64,000 nt of DNA from Malaya genurostris (GCF_030247185.1 NC_080572.1:185718866-185782865), one strand, 5' to 3'; positions 26,301-33,519 are shown, counted from the first letter of the stretch. A program made the numbers and translations. The notes: generated from the letters alone by a model not told the origin.

Positions 26301-29300
26301 GCGGTCTTTTTTATGCGGTTTTTTTACGCGACTTTTTTTATGCGAATTTTCAGAGTTATGCGGTTTTTTTTATGCGAAGTTTCAGAGTTATGCGGTTTCT
26401 TTATGCGAATTTTCAGAGTTATGCGGTTTTTTATGCGGTACGTAAATTCGCATAAAAATAGACTTCAGTGTACGTCACATGATGATCTTCCATTATCAGA
26501 TTTTTCACAGCATCGAAGTCATCTGATTTTGGACGACCTTCTTTGAATTCATCGGCGAGCGAATTAAAACCACGATTGAATTCGTTATACCAGTTTTTTT
26601 ACAGTCGCATAGGAGGTGCTACACTGCCAAAAGTCGAACTAAGTTAATCGAAGCACTCTTGTCTTGATCCACGACAAAAATCGTAATAAACTACGAAAGT
26701 GTTCACGATTCAATTCCATTTTATTTGCTGAGGCAAAATTTTCGACTCATTGTAAACAAAACAAATAGCGCTCAAATGACAGAATGTTCTGAACATGGTA
26801 ATGGTTGCAAATGTTAAACATTATGATGAAAACGTCAAATCCACCGGGCAACACTTATATCATTTTCGCTTGAGAAAACTGAAACTAACCCAGGGCAGTT
26901 TCATCAAACAAACACTTTTCATGAAACTGTGTTGGATTCGCACTTAGCAACGGGGGTTTGGGCAAACCAGGTTCGAAACTGACTCGATTTTCAGTTCAAC
27001 AACGTTGAAACTAGGTTCGAAACTGGTTTCAAATAAACGGTTTGACAGCAGTTAGGGTGGAAACTGGGTTAGGTTTGGCATCAAGCGAAAACGACATTAG
27101 TGTTGTCAAGGCTAAATACATAAGTAACAACACACGTATAATTATTGAACAGTCTAAAATATGGCTCATACATTATCTGATTCGTACGGATATAATTGTT
27201 CTTTGAGATACATTCCGGAGTTGGAAAGTACGTGTGCCGCAGGCAAATTTGTTTTGAACCGATTTTCACCCTCAAATTTGCTGAGTTATGCGTAGGGCAC
27301 TCGTTTCACAGATTAGTACGAATCACGAAATATCCACATATTTTCGAAGCTTCGAAGAATTCTGATAGGTGCCAAACAATTATCTTCTTTCTGTTTTTGT
27401 TATTCCTAGTGTAATATTCGTTAAGGCTCTATCCGATTGCGTTGCTGTTGAATCCCAATGAGTATAGTGGCCCTTATTACCGGTATCACTACACGGTGAA
27501 AATCGAGTGAAGTGAATTTAGGTCCTTATTACGAAACCGCATCGATAATTTCAAAACCAGGATGCAAGAACTTAAAACAACGAAGCATCGAATCGAATGT
27601 GGTTCACTCGACCTTCGCCGATGGTACGCCAACCGAACGGTTCGGAACAAATTGCTTCGCCTAACACCGAGTACAAAACATCTTCGCATGAACTGAGGGA
27701 AAAGATTCCCTGTCGCATGCCTATACTCGAAGAGACTTTTCGAGCAAATGTGCAAAGCCTGACAACTAGAATGAATATTTGAAAATTTGCTAGAAATATC
27801 TTATGATATAACACTTCTTTCTGTTACCCCCGTAATTCGTCTTCGTAATCGTTCATATTTCTTAACTAAGTTTCTAAAATTTTTACTATGATGTGAAATG
27901 TGCTATACTATACCAGTTTCAAATATTTATTATTACTGGAATAGAAAGGAAAATATTTGTGATCTTCGGAAGAGAGAAACTAAACTTGCTTACTTGGTTG
28001 CTTTTTTATTTACTCTAACCTCTCCGTCCCCTTTGTAAAAATGTTTTATATATTGCAAAATTTGATGATCTGTAATAAAAATTTTTAACTCCCTCATAAT
28101 ATTTCTGCGATTCTATAACATTTCCCCGAAAACTATTCACCAGAATATAAAAAACCGCAGCTTTTCCCCCAGAAATTAATTGCCCAGAACGTAATAATCT
28201 CCAGAAATACAAACTCTAGAAAGTAATAAAATCTAGAAAAAAAATTCCCAGAATGTACCAAAGTCCAGAAAACCATTCACTCGAAGGTATTCGTCCTTAG
28301 AATATTATTATTGGAATAATACCGTTTGGCATAATGGTTATTTGGCATAATAGTTATTCGACATAACAGATCAGCAGCATGCTGAATAGGATTTGTTCTA
28401 ATTTACTGCGATTTTGAAAGGTCTAATGCGGCTACGTTTCATCGTTTTTATTGACCTGCTGTCCGATCTCGCTGCCGCCCGATCGGACTTAACTGAGGGA
28501 TGGCCCTTAGCTTTGGGTAATCCGGGCAAACGCCCGCAAATAGACAGATGTGATTTCTGCGGGGGCGATATTTAAGCTGTCCAGTTTAACAACGTGTCCG
28601 GTCTAACCCCTGTATTCCCTAATAATTTCTTAAGTTTCGGAGAAGGGGGGGTTTAATCTCTCCCCCCATGTATACGCGCCTGATTTTAGTAGATACTTTT
28701 CTGGTAAAAGATCTGTTCCTATGTTGTTTCTGTATTATTTTCCATTATGGGCAAACCGTTTCTAGGTATTTGCTTCTTCTGGGAGATGGTATTCTGAGGA
28801 ATGGTACATTCTGTAGTATGTCTTTCTACTAATAGATACCTTCGTGACGATGGTTTTCTGAAGAATGGTACATTCTGGGGAAATTACTTCGTTGCTTTTT
28901 TTTTTCTGGGAAATGGTTTTCGAGAGATTGTTGACAACCTATTTCTGCCTCTCCTGACTTGAAGTAGATACAAGTTGTCATCTTCTTCTGCAAAAAATGC
29001 ACCAGGTGATGATGCAAAGAATTCCATCTGGCATATGTTCAAAACTGAAAAAGTAGTCATTGTAGCCGTTCCCTGTGTTTGTTACCAAATAATAGTTTTT
29101 CTACCTTTGTCATATTTCAACGAAGACTCAACGATTGAATTATTTGCTCCATTGTCGAATATCGTGTTGGTCGTTTCTGGGTAGATAAGGGATGAAAATA
29201 TTAAGACTCATTTGGTTTAGGGAATTTTCGAACATCGTTGTAATTGTAATAAAAAACAATTGTAGCTGCAGGAAGGAAAACGAAACAGAAAGTCACCCAT

Positions 29301-31859
29301 TTATTTCTCCGATCTATAAAAACAGGCCGACTCGACCGTATCAACGACGACTCCAACGGCGGAGGACTCGGAACTGCCACTGTCCGGTTCGCTGATCAGT
29401 ACAACAACGACGATCAAAACGGCCGCCAGCACTAGCAGTAACGATAGCAAACCTCAGATTCTGTCCAACATTGTCATCAACGGTAGTGGCACTGCTGCCA
29501 TCAATCCGATAGTCAAAAAAGAATTGCAGAAAGTGCTGGCTTGTAATATCAACAAACAGAATGTTGTACAGCTGCAGCCTCTACAGCAGTCGACGTCAGG
29601 GGAGATGCAACTGGAGCAGACCAATGAGGACCCGGAGAGTTCCCAGTTAGCGGCTAAAGGCGAGAATGCTTCGGATGACGATGACGATGATGATAACAGG
29701 AAACTCGACGACAATGATTCGTTTGTGGTGACTCCCGACTACATTCAACAAAGTGAGTTTTATTTTTTTCAAAATTGGTGGTTTCTAATATATGATAACT
29801 CATCATGACTAATTGCAGCAATCAAGAATGCCCTGAAGCAGGAAAACCTTAATCCGGAGATTGAGGAGAAACTATTGAATTTGCAGCGTTATCAGGAGAA
29901 ACAGATGAAAGCTGATGACCGTGGCGGTGCTGCGATTGCCCTTCAGCATAACTATAGTAATATGAGTGCAATTAGGGAGCACAGTAGTCCGGTGAAAGCG
30001 AAAAAGCGACCTAATCGGGGTGAGGACGATGACGACGAGTGGATGATGGAGACACCGAAACGACGTCCGCCAAAGGCCTGTTCGAGTTCAGTTGGATCGG
30101 TTGAACGTAGGAATCCAATTGCTGTTGCTACTGTTGGCGATGTTGGTGCTGGATGTGTCACAGGCGTCAGTAGTGGTGATGGCCCCAGTTCCAGTAGGAA
30201 ACGTGCAATATCCCAAAGCGATTCTGTTACTTCGGTTGCAGCGGCCGCCGCTGCTGCGGCAATCGTTGCGTCCGTTAATGCTGCGAACGATGCTCCGGAA
30301 CCGCCGGTGAGTTCACCGACCGTATCTAATGCCAGATCGGAAGCAGCTCGAAAGAGCAACGAAAGAAGAAAACAGCAGCAAGCGCTTTTACAACAACAGC
30401 AGCGGCAAAACAAGTTGCAGGTAAGCTCATTTTATTCTATCCTAGGTTCGCGTCACTGAAGTATGCTTTCCTAGGCTCAACTGAACCGCCACAAAGAGCA
30501 ACTGAAGAAAGACATTCTCAAGAAGCGATCTCATCTCGAACGGGAATTACAGGTACAAATTCAAAAGGAACTGTCGGTGGAACTTGCAGCCAAATGCAAA
30601 CAGGAACAGCAACAGATCAAGCAGGAAAACTCGGCGAAGCATGGTACATCTGCAGCGCAGTCAACGACCGTGGAAAAGAGTAGCACTGCTAAAAAGAAGT
30701 GAGTAAAATGGTTTTGTCGTCTCGGCAAAGTTTAATACTAAATGATCTTCGCAGGGCAAATACCACGACAGCATCGAAAGAAAACCACCAAAAGACGCAG
30801 AAGATTGCAACCAGCATGCACAAGACAGAGAAACCATCCAAGAGCAGTAAAAAACGGTTATCAAACAAGAAGGAAAAAATCTACTGCCTTTGCAGGACGC
30901 CTTATGATGATACAAAGTAATTTTACGAAATCAAATGGCTATCGGTACTTTGGAATGACATTTATTTTTTTTTGCATAGATTTTACGTCGGTTGTGATCT
31001 GTGCAACAATTGGTTCCATGGGGATTGCGTTGGGATTTCTGAGGAACAATCGAAAGAGATCAACGAATTTGTGTGTAGCGAGTGCAAGCATGCCCGAGAA
31101 ACGCAGGAACTGTACTGTCTGTGTAAACAACCATACGACGAATCACAGTAAGTATTCGGACAGTAGCTGCTAGAGGTTGTGGCATTCGATCCTGTTTAAT
31201 TATTTCGTTTTACAGATTCTATATTTGCTGTGATAAATGCCAGGACTGGTTCCACGGACGATGCGTCGGTATTTTACAGAGTGAGGCGGAGTTCATTGAT
31301 GAGTACATCTGTCCAAACTGTCAGATAAACAATTCCGTTAATTTTGCCAACATGAAAACGTTGAGTGCGAAAGAGTTTGAAAATTTGAAGAAGTTAATCA
31401 AACAATTACAGGTACGTTGTTCAACTTCATCACAAAAAATTGCTAATCTGTTAAAATGTTTTATCGTTGTAGCATCACAAAAGCGCATGGCCATTTATGG
31501 AACCGGTCGATCCGGATGAAGCCCCTGACTACTACCGTGTGATAAAAGAACCGATGGGTAAGTTTCAATATTTTCGACTCGAATATCAGAGCACTATTGA
31601 ACGATTATGTACAAATTCAATCTCAACTCATTTTCCCATAGATCTTCAAAAAGTGGAAGCAAAGGTGGACAACCAGACCTACAATACATTGTCCGAGTTC
31701 ATCGGTGATATGACTAAGATCTTCGACAATTGCCGCTACTACAACCCAAAGGAATCCCAATTTTATCGGTGCGCCGAAAGTCTGGAGTCGTTCTTTGTAC
31801 AAAAAATCAAATTTTTCCGTGAAAACTTAGTCGATAAGAAGCCTAGCACGTCTTCGTAA
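1..31859 (+). CDS. E(bx): Nucleosome-remodelling factor subunit NURF301 / BPTF, 5'-partial, 16 exons
   Basis: Large scaffold subunit of the ISWI-containing NURF complex, which slides nucleosomes in the nucleus and reads histone marks. Joined exons: 3-348, 428-4332, 4388-4517, 4574-4984, 5056-5361, 5478-5800, 13294-14545, 14620-14768, 29326-29752, 29819-30420, 30475-30698, 30755-30916, 30980-31147, 31216-31411, 31473-31557, 31642-31859. All introns are GT-AG and the sum is 8904 nt, an exact multiple of three, with no internal stop. Counting from the first full codon at base 3: AT-hook (KRRGRPPK) ~22-29, DDT domain ~206-268, PHD1 362-403, acidic/charged linker, Q-rich region ~1600-2270, PHD2 2736-2781, PHD3 2792-2837, bromodomain ~2868-2960. 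PHD3 keeps the H3K4me3 aromatic cage (Y2791, Y2798, Y2804, W2813) and the bromodomain keeps the acetyl-lysine Asn (N2930). The start codon lies just left of the window: fly NURF301 begins shortly before the AT-hook. Confidence 0.95.
428..4332 (+). CDS. E(bx): E(bx) exon 2: DDT domain, PHD1, WHIM and charged region
   Basis: A 3.9-kb exon flanked by CCCTAG acceptor and GTATGT donor. It holds the conserved YESEYHYGSDFG-type acidic start, the DDT domain (RRFRHLVRLSPFR, ~780), the first PHD finger (Cys/His from 1165 to 1290: CRICHRLGDLLCC...CNLC) and the following RHGRKYWF block. Next come Asp/Glu/Lys-rich low-complexity stretches, a coiled-coil-like REEKKKLEKREKRERDDEE block at ~2380-2440, and the RVYSTSS and GFHHMAKNNN motifs near the 3' end that also occur in the fly protein. 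Confidence 0.93.
4388..4517 (+). CDS. E(bx): E(bx) exon 3
   Basis: Begins in phase 0 after TTGATTAG. It encodes the conserved run containing YLRRKVVIPLELPKT, which continues the D-TMK-like region of the previous exon. Ends one base into a codon before GTAAGT. Confidence 0.9.
4574..4984 (+). CDS. E(bx): E(bx) exon 4
   Basis: Acceptor TTTTTATCAG. Encodes the conserved basic/acidic block RSGLRKRKRAESPQ followed by EEWIDEDKLELWEIK, then a Ser/Asn-rich linker and a basic helix KMEQQLRIQRA. Donor GTAAGT at 4985. Confidence 0.9.
5056..5361 (+). CDS. E(bx): E(bx) exon 5
   Basis: Acceptor TTCTCCACAG. Contains two signature repeats of the family, RRIIVKNPDGTTKIIQQ and KVQIIRGPDGKVSVRGLNPG, separated by a Gln-rich linker. 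Donor GTATGT at 5362. Confidence 0.9.
5478..5800 (+). CDS. E(bx): E(bx) exon 6
   Basis: Acceptor CATTTAAAG, in phase with exon 5. Low-complexity Ala/Ser/Thr/Gln segment ending in QPIKQIIQKQVVQK. Donor GTAGGT at 5801 opens the 7.5-kb intron 6. Confidence 0.85.
7290..7570 (-). pseudogene. DD37E-like Tc1/mariner transposase remnant
   Basis: On the minus strand an IMDDET motif (first catalytic Asp context) near 7555 is followed, after a frameshift, by KFLKKYLIWKAICNCG near 7400-7450. This pairing is typical of mosquito DD37E transposases. Stops and frame changes make it non-functional. Family assignment rests on these motifs only. Confidence 0.6.
7698..8588 (-). mobile_element. Internally deleted mariner element with 29-bp TIRs
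   Basis: Terminal inverted repeats 7698-7726 and 8560-8588 match at 28 of 29 positions and share the core CGGCTGAAAAGTTCGTATCG. A TA duplication lies at 7696-7697 and 8589-8590. At 891 bp it is shorter than a typical autonomous mariner (~1.3 kb). Confidence 0.9.
7765..8445 (-). pseudogene. Mariner transposase, deleted and frameshifted
   Basis: Minus-strand frame 8271-7765 plus upstream out-of-frame parts encode KKEFRVLM, KKSAADTKKWLDE, APGEATIRKWF and the HTH/GRP linker, then jump to PHPPYSPDVTPSDFFVF. The segment with the first two catalytic aspartates is missing; only the third (SPD) remains. A frameshift lies in an A-run near 8370. This copy cannot encode an active transposase. Confidence 0.85.
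9495..9660 (+). repeat. SINE-like body sequence
   Basis: Matches, in opposite orientation, the body of the SINE-like repeat at 59.28-59.65 kb. Shared blocks include CAGTAGGATCC, ACTAAGAATCGGC, GTTGAAACAGAAAGGCC and AATGTAATGCCAAGACTTTG. No tRNA-like head is visible here. Confidence 0.5.
9730..10020 (+). repeat. Dispersed repeat shared with 41.8-42.2 kb
   Basis: Shared blocks GGAACTGATATGTGCC, GTTGAAAA.TTAATCATAAAT and CATAGTAAAG.A.G.CGTAT recur in order at 41815-42245, where a MITE interrupts them, and partly at 12890-13010. Nature unknown. Confidence 0.5.
10195..10340. mobile_element. Small TA-flanked MITE with GCATAA-rich tandem core
   Basis: Termini CACTAAAATC and CCTCAGTG are flanked by TA at 10193-10194 and 10341-10342. 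The interior repeats units around CCGCATAACTCTGAAAATTC. It is the same family as the element at 26282-26470, in reverse orientation. Confidence 0.75.
10779..11812 (-). mobile_element. 5'-truncated Jockey-like LINE (RT C-terminal part)
   Basis: Minus-strand frame 11808-11342 encodes the end of a reverse transcriptase domain: KDLGVHLDEQLTF, SLVRSTLEYCSAVW, IEGIQRRFVRFALRRLPW. It resumes after a nested MITE at 11060-10830 (NVRPRALRNSAFL, RRTNYG...NRIS). The 3' end near 10780 carries TAAATAAATAAATAAA-like repeats. Typical of Jockey-clade elements of mosquitoes. Confidence 0.8.
11061..11341. mobile_element. hAT-like MITE nested in the LINE
   Basis: Ends CAGGCCCGTACCCAG and (reverse complement of right end) CAGTCACGTACCCAG. 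Perfect 8-bp target duplication GTTGAATA at 11053-11060 and 11342-11349. GC-rich subterminal stretches. CAG termini plus an 8-bp duplication point to the hAT superfamily. No coding capacity. Confidence 0.85.
12340..12720 (-). pseudogene. Decayed DDE transposase, same type as the 50.8-kb element
   Basis: Minus strand reads RLGFADWILEMHESDPQFHK, then GGYINKQNYRI, then KKPLHDQRVTIWCGLLSGG, with in-frame stops. An out-of-frame GATCHT and TIDLLREN follow. These align block by block with the transposase frame at 50933-51523 (GYVNKQNCRIW, HPEKCTVWCGLYAGG). A deletion removes the stretch before the second catalytic Asp. Confidence 0.7.
13135..13292 (+). repeat. Intron 6 splice-acceptor region, duplicated at 16870-16996
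   Basis: The last ~158 bp of intron 6, including the polypyrimidine-like tract up to the CA of the CAG acceptor, recur almost unchanged inside intron 8. The second copy has a ~32-bp internal deletion and ends ATTCCAA instead of ATTCCAG. Confidence 0.8.
13294..14545 (+). CDS. E(bx): E(bx) exon 7: glutamine-rich region
   Basis: Acceptor ATCAATTCCAG, phase 0 from exon 6. Encodes repeated GQKVV/QIMI-type motifs and long Gln runs, including ~12 consecutive Gln from CAG/CAA codons near 14322-14357. The conserved GNNQAQVVAHIK and QPPGTVIKCVTAQV blocks are present. Donor GTACAC at 14546. Reading past the donor gives a stop at 14557-14559. Confidence 0.92.
14620..14768 (+). CDS. E(bx): E(bx) exon 8
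   Basis: Acceptor CTCCCAACAG. Contains the family signature ESNGKQGVLGPTKIYLAIQP, which places this exon at the end of the Q-rich region. Donor GTAAGT at 14769 opens the 14.6-kb intron 8. Read-through gives only four more residues before TAG at 14781-14783. Confidence 0.92.
16317..16581 (+). mobile_element. 265-bp retroposed insert with 13-bp target duplication
   Basis: GAAGTTCAGCTCG occurs at 16304-16316 and 16582-16594. The insert ends on the right in AGGAAGAAGAA, a microsatellite-like tail as in LINE/SINE 3' ends. Removing it rejoins the transposase remnant on either side. No coding or clear Pol III boxes seen. Confidence 0.7.
16623..17212. repeat. 200-bp direct duplication with 190-bp filler
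   Basis: 16623-16822 and 17013-17212 are ungapped 200-bp near copies of one transposase segment. Between them, 16823-17012 is built from sequence resembling 12345-12382 followed by 13135-13292, both from intron 6. Confidence 0.8.
17740..18070 (-). pseudogene. Second DD37E-like N-terminal remnant
   Basis: Repeats the same blocks as 17290-17540, including CACGAGATACC.TA.ATTGTGCA, AGGTGCGTGCGCAAAATTATTT and GCAAAACTACT.CTG.TACTT. It has a small insertion near 17890-17975. No open frame. Confidence 0.5.
20015..20207 (+). other. Unassigned coding-like stretch in intron 8
   Basis: An open frame ending TAG at 20205-20207 encodes a Ser/Thr/Asn/Glu-rich segment (SLETNDNQSIENNQSVTPSS) unlike the surrounding AT-rich DNA. 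The only nearby acceptor-like site (CACTCACTAG ending 20046) would put exon 8 into a different frame. It may be an alternative exon, part of a 3' UTR, or chance. Confidence 0.2.
21150..21390. repeat. Half copy of the inverted-repeat family at 38.9-39.4 kb
   Basis: Shares CTGGCAGCCCCAGCAG, AATAGAACGGCA, GAACTGGTCGAATAAATAAA and GGAGATACGTTTGTT with both arms at 38872-39423. Confidence 0.7.
21645..21880 (-). repeat. GAGCTGAGTCGA-family dispersed repeat
   Basis: Contains TCGAGCTGAGTCGATAGTATATAACAC-type sequence next to GTGCACGCATATACACAC, the hallmark of the family also seen at 44.65 and 53.3 kb. Confidence 0.5.
21965..22265. repeat. Imperfect fold-back repeat
   Basis: ATCGACTTTTTGAGACTT near 22110-22130 pairs with AAGTCTCAGAAAGTCGAT near 22160-22180. 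Flanking blocks (TTTCATGAAACGTCGAGATTTAGTG, TTTCCGAGATCGA) recur imperfectly on the other arm and at 10.1, 17.65 and 18.3 kb. Confidence 0.55.
22360..22457. repeat. 19-bp perfect inverted repeat, 60-bp spacer
   Basis: AGAAGTAACAGGAGCGCAG at 22360-22378 and its exact complement at 22439-22457. Possibly the ends of a tiny MITE. Confidence 0.7.
22637..22937. mobile_element. MITE with GGCCCTTATTACCG ends and 3-bp duplication
   Basis: Inverted ends GGCCCTTATTACCG / CGGTAATAAGGGCC. ATA lies on each side (22634-22636, 22938-22940). Interior repeats CACTTCACTT motifs and is partly palindromic. Sister copy in the opposite orientation at 37098-37412; partial copy at 27469-27533. Confidence 0.85.
23656..25655. 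mobile_element. 2.0-kb hAT-like element, non-coding
   Basis: Left end CAAGGTGGCAAGTGACCGGG; right end, reverse complemented, CAGGGTGGCAAGTGA. GTATGG is repeated on both sides (23650-23655, 25656-25661). CCGGGAAAA motifs lie near each terminus. No transposase recognised inside. An internal inverted repeat pairs 24022-24060 with 24222-24258. A nested piece at ~24623-25020 starts AGAGATGG and ends CCCATTTCT. Confidence 0.6.
26045..26719 (-). pseudogene. Mori-type mariner transposase corpse
   Basis: Minus strand begins at ATG 26719 with MELNREHFR, then SYATVK, YNEFNRG, GRPKSDDFDAVK and EDHHVT. After a MITE it resumes EMEAVLGITMNSL, GHISTVALEDRK, TICLPEVFREIRK, HQDNASS and DFYLFPSVK. The block order matches mori/DD37D mariner transposases. 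Frameshifts, stops and a deletion between the HTH and catalytic parts make it dead. Confidence 0.7.
26282..26470. mobile_element. TA-flanked MITE inside the mori mariner
   Basis: Ends CACTGAGGTC and (reverse complement) CACTGAAGTC, TA at 26280-26281 and 26471-26472. The interior repeats GCGAATTTTCAGAGTTATGC units. Removing it plus one TA restores a readable transposase frame (HHVTYCEMEA). Confidence 0.85.
26936..27090 (+). repeat. Dispersed repeat shared with 39.43-39.58 kb
   Basis: Blocks CTTAGCAACGGGG, AGGTTCGAAAC.GACTCGATT, AACGTTGAAACTAGGTTCG and AAACGGTT.GACAG.AGTTA occur in the same order at 39430-39585. Nature unknown. Confidence 0.6.
27469..27533. mobile_element. Fragment of the GGCCCTTATTACC MITE
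   Basis: Shares GGCCCTTATTACCGGT.TCACTACACGGTGAAAA with the 37098 element, then ends abruptly. Confidence 0.65.
28020..28930. repeat. Degenerate fold-back repeat with short tandem units
   Basis: 28015-28330 repeats CCAGAA.GTA and CCAGAAAACCATT units. 28700-28930 carries the complementary ATGGTTTTCTG.AGAATGGTACATTCTGG units. The centre (28400-28680) is more GC-rich and unassigned; near 28650 it holds an end-like CGCGCCTG after a C-run. Confidence 0.5.
29326..29752 (+). CDS. E(bx): E(bx) exon 9
   Basis: Acceptor TATAAAAACAG, in phase with exon 8. Thr/Ser-rich start, KPQILSNIVINGSG block, then an acidic Asp run leading to NDSFVVTPDYIQQ, a motif the fly protein carries just before its C-terminal half. 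Donor GTGAGT at 29753. Confidence 0.88.
29819..30420 (+). CDS. E(bx): E(bx) exon 10
   Basis: Acceptor CTAATTGCAG. Encodes IKNALKQENLNPEIEEKLL, conserved in the family, then basic and Ala/Ser/Val-rich low-complexity sequence with a (GCN)n alanine run near 30240-30260 and a Gln-rich end. Donor GTAAGC at 30421. Confidence 0.88.
30475..30698 (+). CDS. E(bx): E(bx) exon 11
   Basis: Acceptor TTTCCTAG. Charged helix-rich segment (QLNRHKEQLKKDILKKRSHL) preceding the PHD pair, with the pattern expected of a coiled coil. Donor GTGAGT at 30699. Confidence 0.88.
30755..30916 (+). CDS. E(bx): E(bx) exon 12: start of PHD2
   Basis: Acceptor ATCTTCGCAG. Basic linker then KIYCLCRTPYDDTK, the first zinc ligands of PHD2. 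Donor GTAATT at 30917. Confidence 0.88.
30980..31147 (+). CDS. E(bx): E(bx) exon 13: PHD2 end, PHD3 start
   Basis: Acceptor TTTTGCATAG. Encodes FYVGCDLCNNWFHGDC...CSEC, completing PHD2, and LYCLCKQPYDES, opening PHD3. The zinc ligands are split across exons in the same way in both fingers, consistent with an old duplication. Confidence 0.92.
31216..31411 (+). CDS. E(bx): E(bx) exon 14: PHD3
   Basis: Acceptor CGTTTTACAG. FYICCDKCQDWFHGRCVG...CPNC completes the H3K4me3-reading finger. A helical linker toward the bromodomain follows. Donor GTACGT at 31412. Confidence 0.93.
31473..31557 (+). CDS. E(bx): E(bx) exon 15: bromodomain start
   Basis: Acceptor ATCGTTGTAG. Encodes the WPF shelf (HHKSAWPFMEPVD) and PDYYRVIKEPM. 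Donor GTAAGT at 31558. Confidence 0.93.
31642..31859 (+). CDS. E(bx): E(bx) exon 16: bromodomain end and stop
   Basis: Acceptor TTTCCCATAG. Encodes the rest of the bromodomain, including DNCRYYNPKES with the acetyl-lysine-binding Asn, then a short polar tail and TAA at 31857-31859. Confidence 0.95.
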
Positions 31860-33190
31860 AGGCAAGTGATCTAACTATTTTTTTTAATATATAAAATCAG
31901 CAAAGTTTATTCAAATAGTTTATTCAGGCACAATGACACAGTAACTTCTACTGTACATTCAAAGTAATATAATAATAGGATTGAGTTAGCTTCTATTACT
32001 TTCTAAACACAATGATTTCCTTTTTTTAATTGAATGTGAAACCTCTACTTTCACGCTTAGTTGTTTAAATGTCCAGAAAGGGATATTTGCATAATGGTAT
32101 TGTAGCAAACCGTTCGTACAATAAAATATCTGAGGGCTAATTTATTTTAAAGTGATAGAAAGATGTAAACTTTAAGCAAACGTTCAGTTTTCACTGTGTA
32201 AATAATGTACGATACTAGATTGTATGAATTAAAAAAAACATGTAAATAAATGCTTTTGCAATAAATTGCAACCGCTGTAAAACGAAAGTGCGTTAGAAGT
32301 GAAATTTAAAATGCCTTCTCAACGACGGACATTTGTTTTTGGGTTCCACAGAAAGATACATCCGATTTGTTAAACATTCATGTGTCATTATACTCTTGTC
32401 ATGAGAATAGCTCCAGTTGGCAAAATATACTTGTTTTTTGATATTTACGAAGCCGTTATAATATTTTGCCCACACAAAAACAAATTTTACTTATTAAATA
32501 AAGATGCGGTATCATCTGCGTTATCTCTACACCTTTTACACAACATACAAGCAAGTGAATAATATTCCCATGTTAGTGGTTTTGTTATCTTTTAAGTAGG
32601 TATACTTGCATTCTGTGTAAATAATACAGTTTATTTAAGTAATTTAGTAATAATGGAAAAAGGCCGTAATTGCGGTGTTCTATTTAAAATAGATTCTCTT
32701 AGTAACGAAAACTAGCTGTGCTAAGAATTTTTGTACACAACACCCATTTATTGTACACATATGAAGAATGATTTATTTTCTGAAAAATAACTTTACACGC
32801 TTTTATTTAATCCGAAAATTGGTTTCATTAATGTCTGAGGTAGCGTAAAATTAGCTAAGTGTGCCATATTGGAAATATAACTCAAGCGCTCTCAATTGCT
32901 TTTACATTCTAGAGAAGCAGACAATCAATCGAAACACAACGAAATCTGCTCGATGGTTCGATATCAAGCGTAACATCCAATGCACTTCTGACGTAAGAAG
33001 AATTGAAGTAGAGTGATGCACTCTCCGGTTGTCGATTTCTCGAACAATTCAGGAAAATAAAAGTATTGTATTAAACCTTACAAATCTGGGTCTTGATACG
33101 AGATATTAATAAAATCGCTTCGGTGATTTGCGCTAAAAAGGATTTTTTTCTGTACACAATTTTCCAGTCCGAAGCAGCTTTGTTTAGTAC
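31860..33190 (+). other. E(bx): E(bx) 3' UTR and flank
   Basis: AT-rich non-coding DNA directly after the stop. Poly(A)-signal hexamers AATAAA at 32120, 32245 and 32260 suggest one or more 3' ends about 0.3-0.4 kb past the stop; another lies at 33056. No other gene seen. Confidence 0.6.
32245..32265 (+). terminator. Candidate poly(A) signals of E(bx)
   Basis: Two AATAAA hexamers 15 bp apart (32245-32250, 32260-32265), about 390 bp downstream of the stop codon. Position and spacing fit an insect 3' end; no transcript evidence. Confidence 0.45.
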
Positions 33191-33191
33191 T

Positions 33192-33455
33192 CCATAGGGT
33201 TGTTCGAGCTATCGACGTAAACAGCTCAGTCAATTATCATAATACTTCATTATTAATGTGTAATTGAACTAATGCCCTATTTTATCGATCCTCTGAAAAA
33301 CATTGATAACGTGGATTGTTTTGGTTTTGCACTTCTGAGCAGAAATGGCAATGGAAGACCGTCAGTACATTGCACTTTTGTTCGAAAGTGCAAAACCAGA
33401 GCAATCCACGCCACCAATATATTTCGCAAAAAAAATCCTAGGAACAACCCTATGG
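33192..33455. repeat. Nested inverted repeat downstream of E(bx)
   Basis: Outer arms CCATAGGGTTGTTC (33192-33205) and its exact complement (33442-33455). Inner arms 33310-33333 and 33387-33410 pair over 24 positions with two G-U type differences (left arm starts CGTGGATTG). The outer motif also ends the repeat at 43.26 and 48.0 kb. Confidence 0.6.
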
Positions 33456-33519
33456 GGTTCTTTCAAACTGTACCAATTTTTTGACGAACACCGATACTTT
33501 CTGCAAATCATAAATGGTC

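Larger units (their letters stand above)
14769..29325 (+). other. Intron 8 of E(bx), 14.6 kb
   Basis: GT at 14769, AG at 29324-29325. Two stretches, 14769-15480 and about 18850-20950, look single-copy and could include alternative 3' UTR. AATAAA hexamers occur at 19185, 19643 and 19917. Most of the rest is repeat debris listed separately. 15480-16090, 18070-18850 and 27540-28010 show nothing I can name. Confidence 0.8.

Noticed and set aside
27540..27790. Coding-like + strand stretch after the MITE fragment
   Set aside because: An ~80-codon frame with basic composition, but no recognised family, no splice sites and frames open on the other strand as well.
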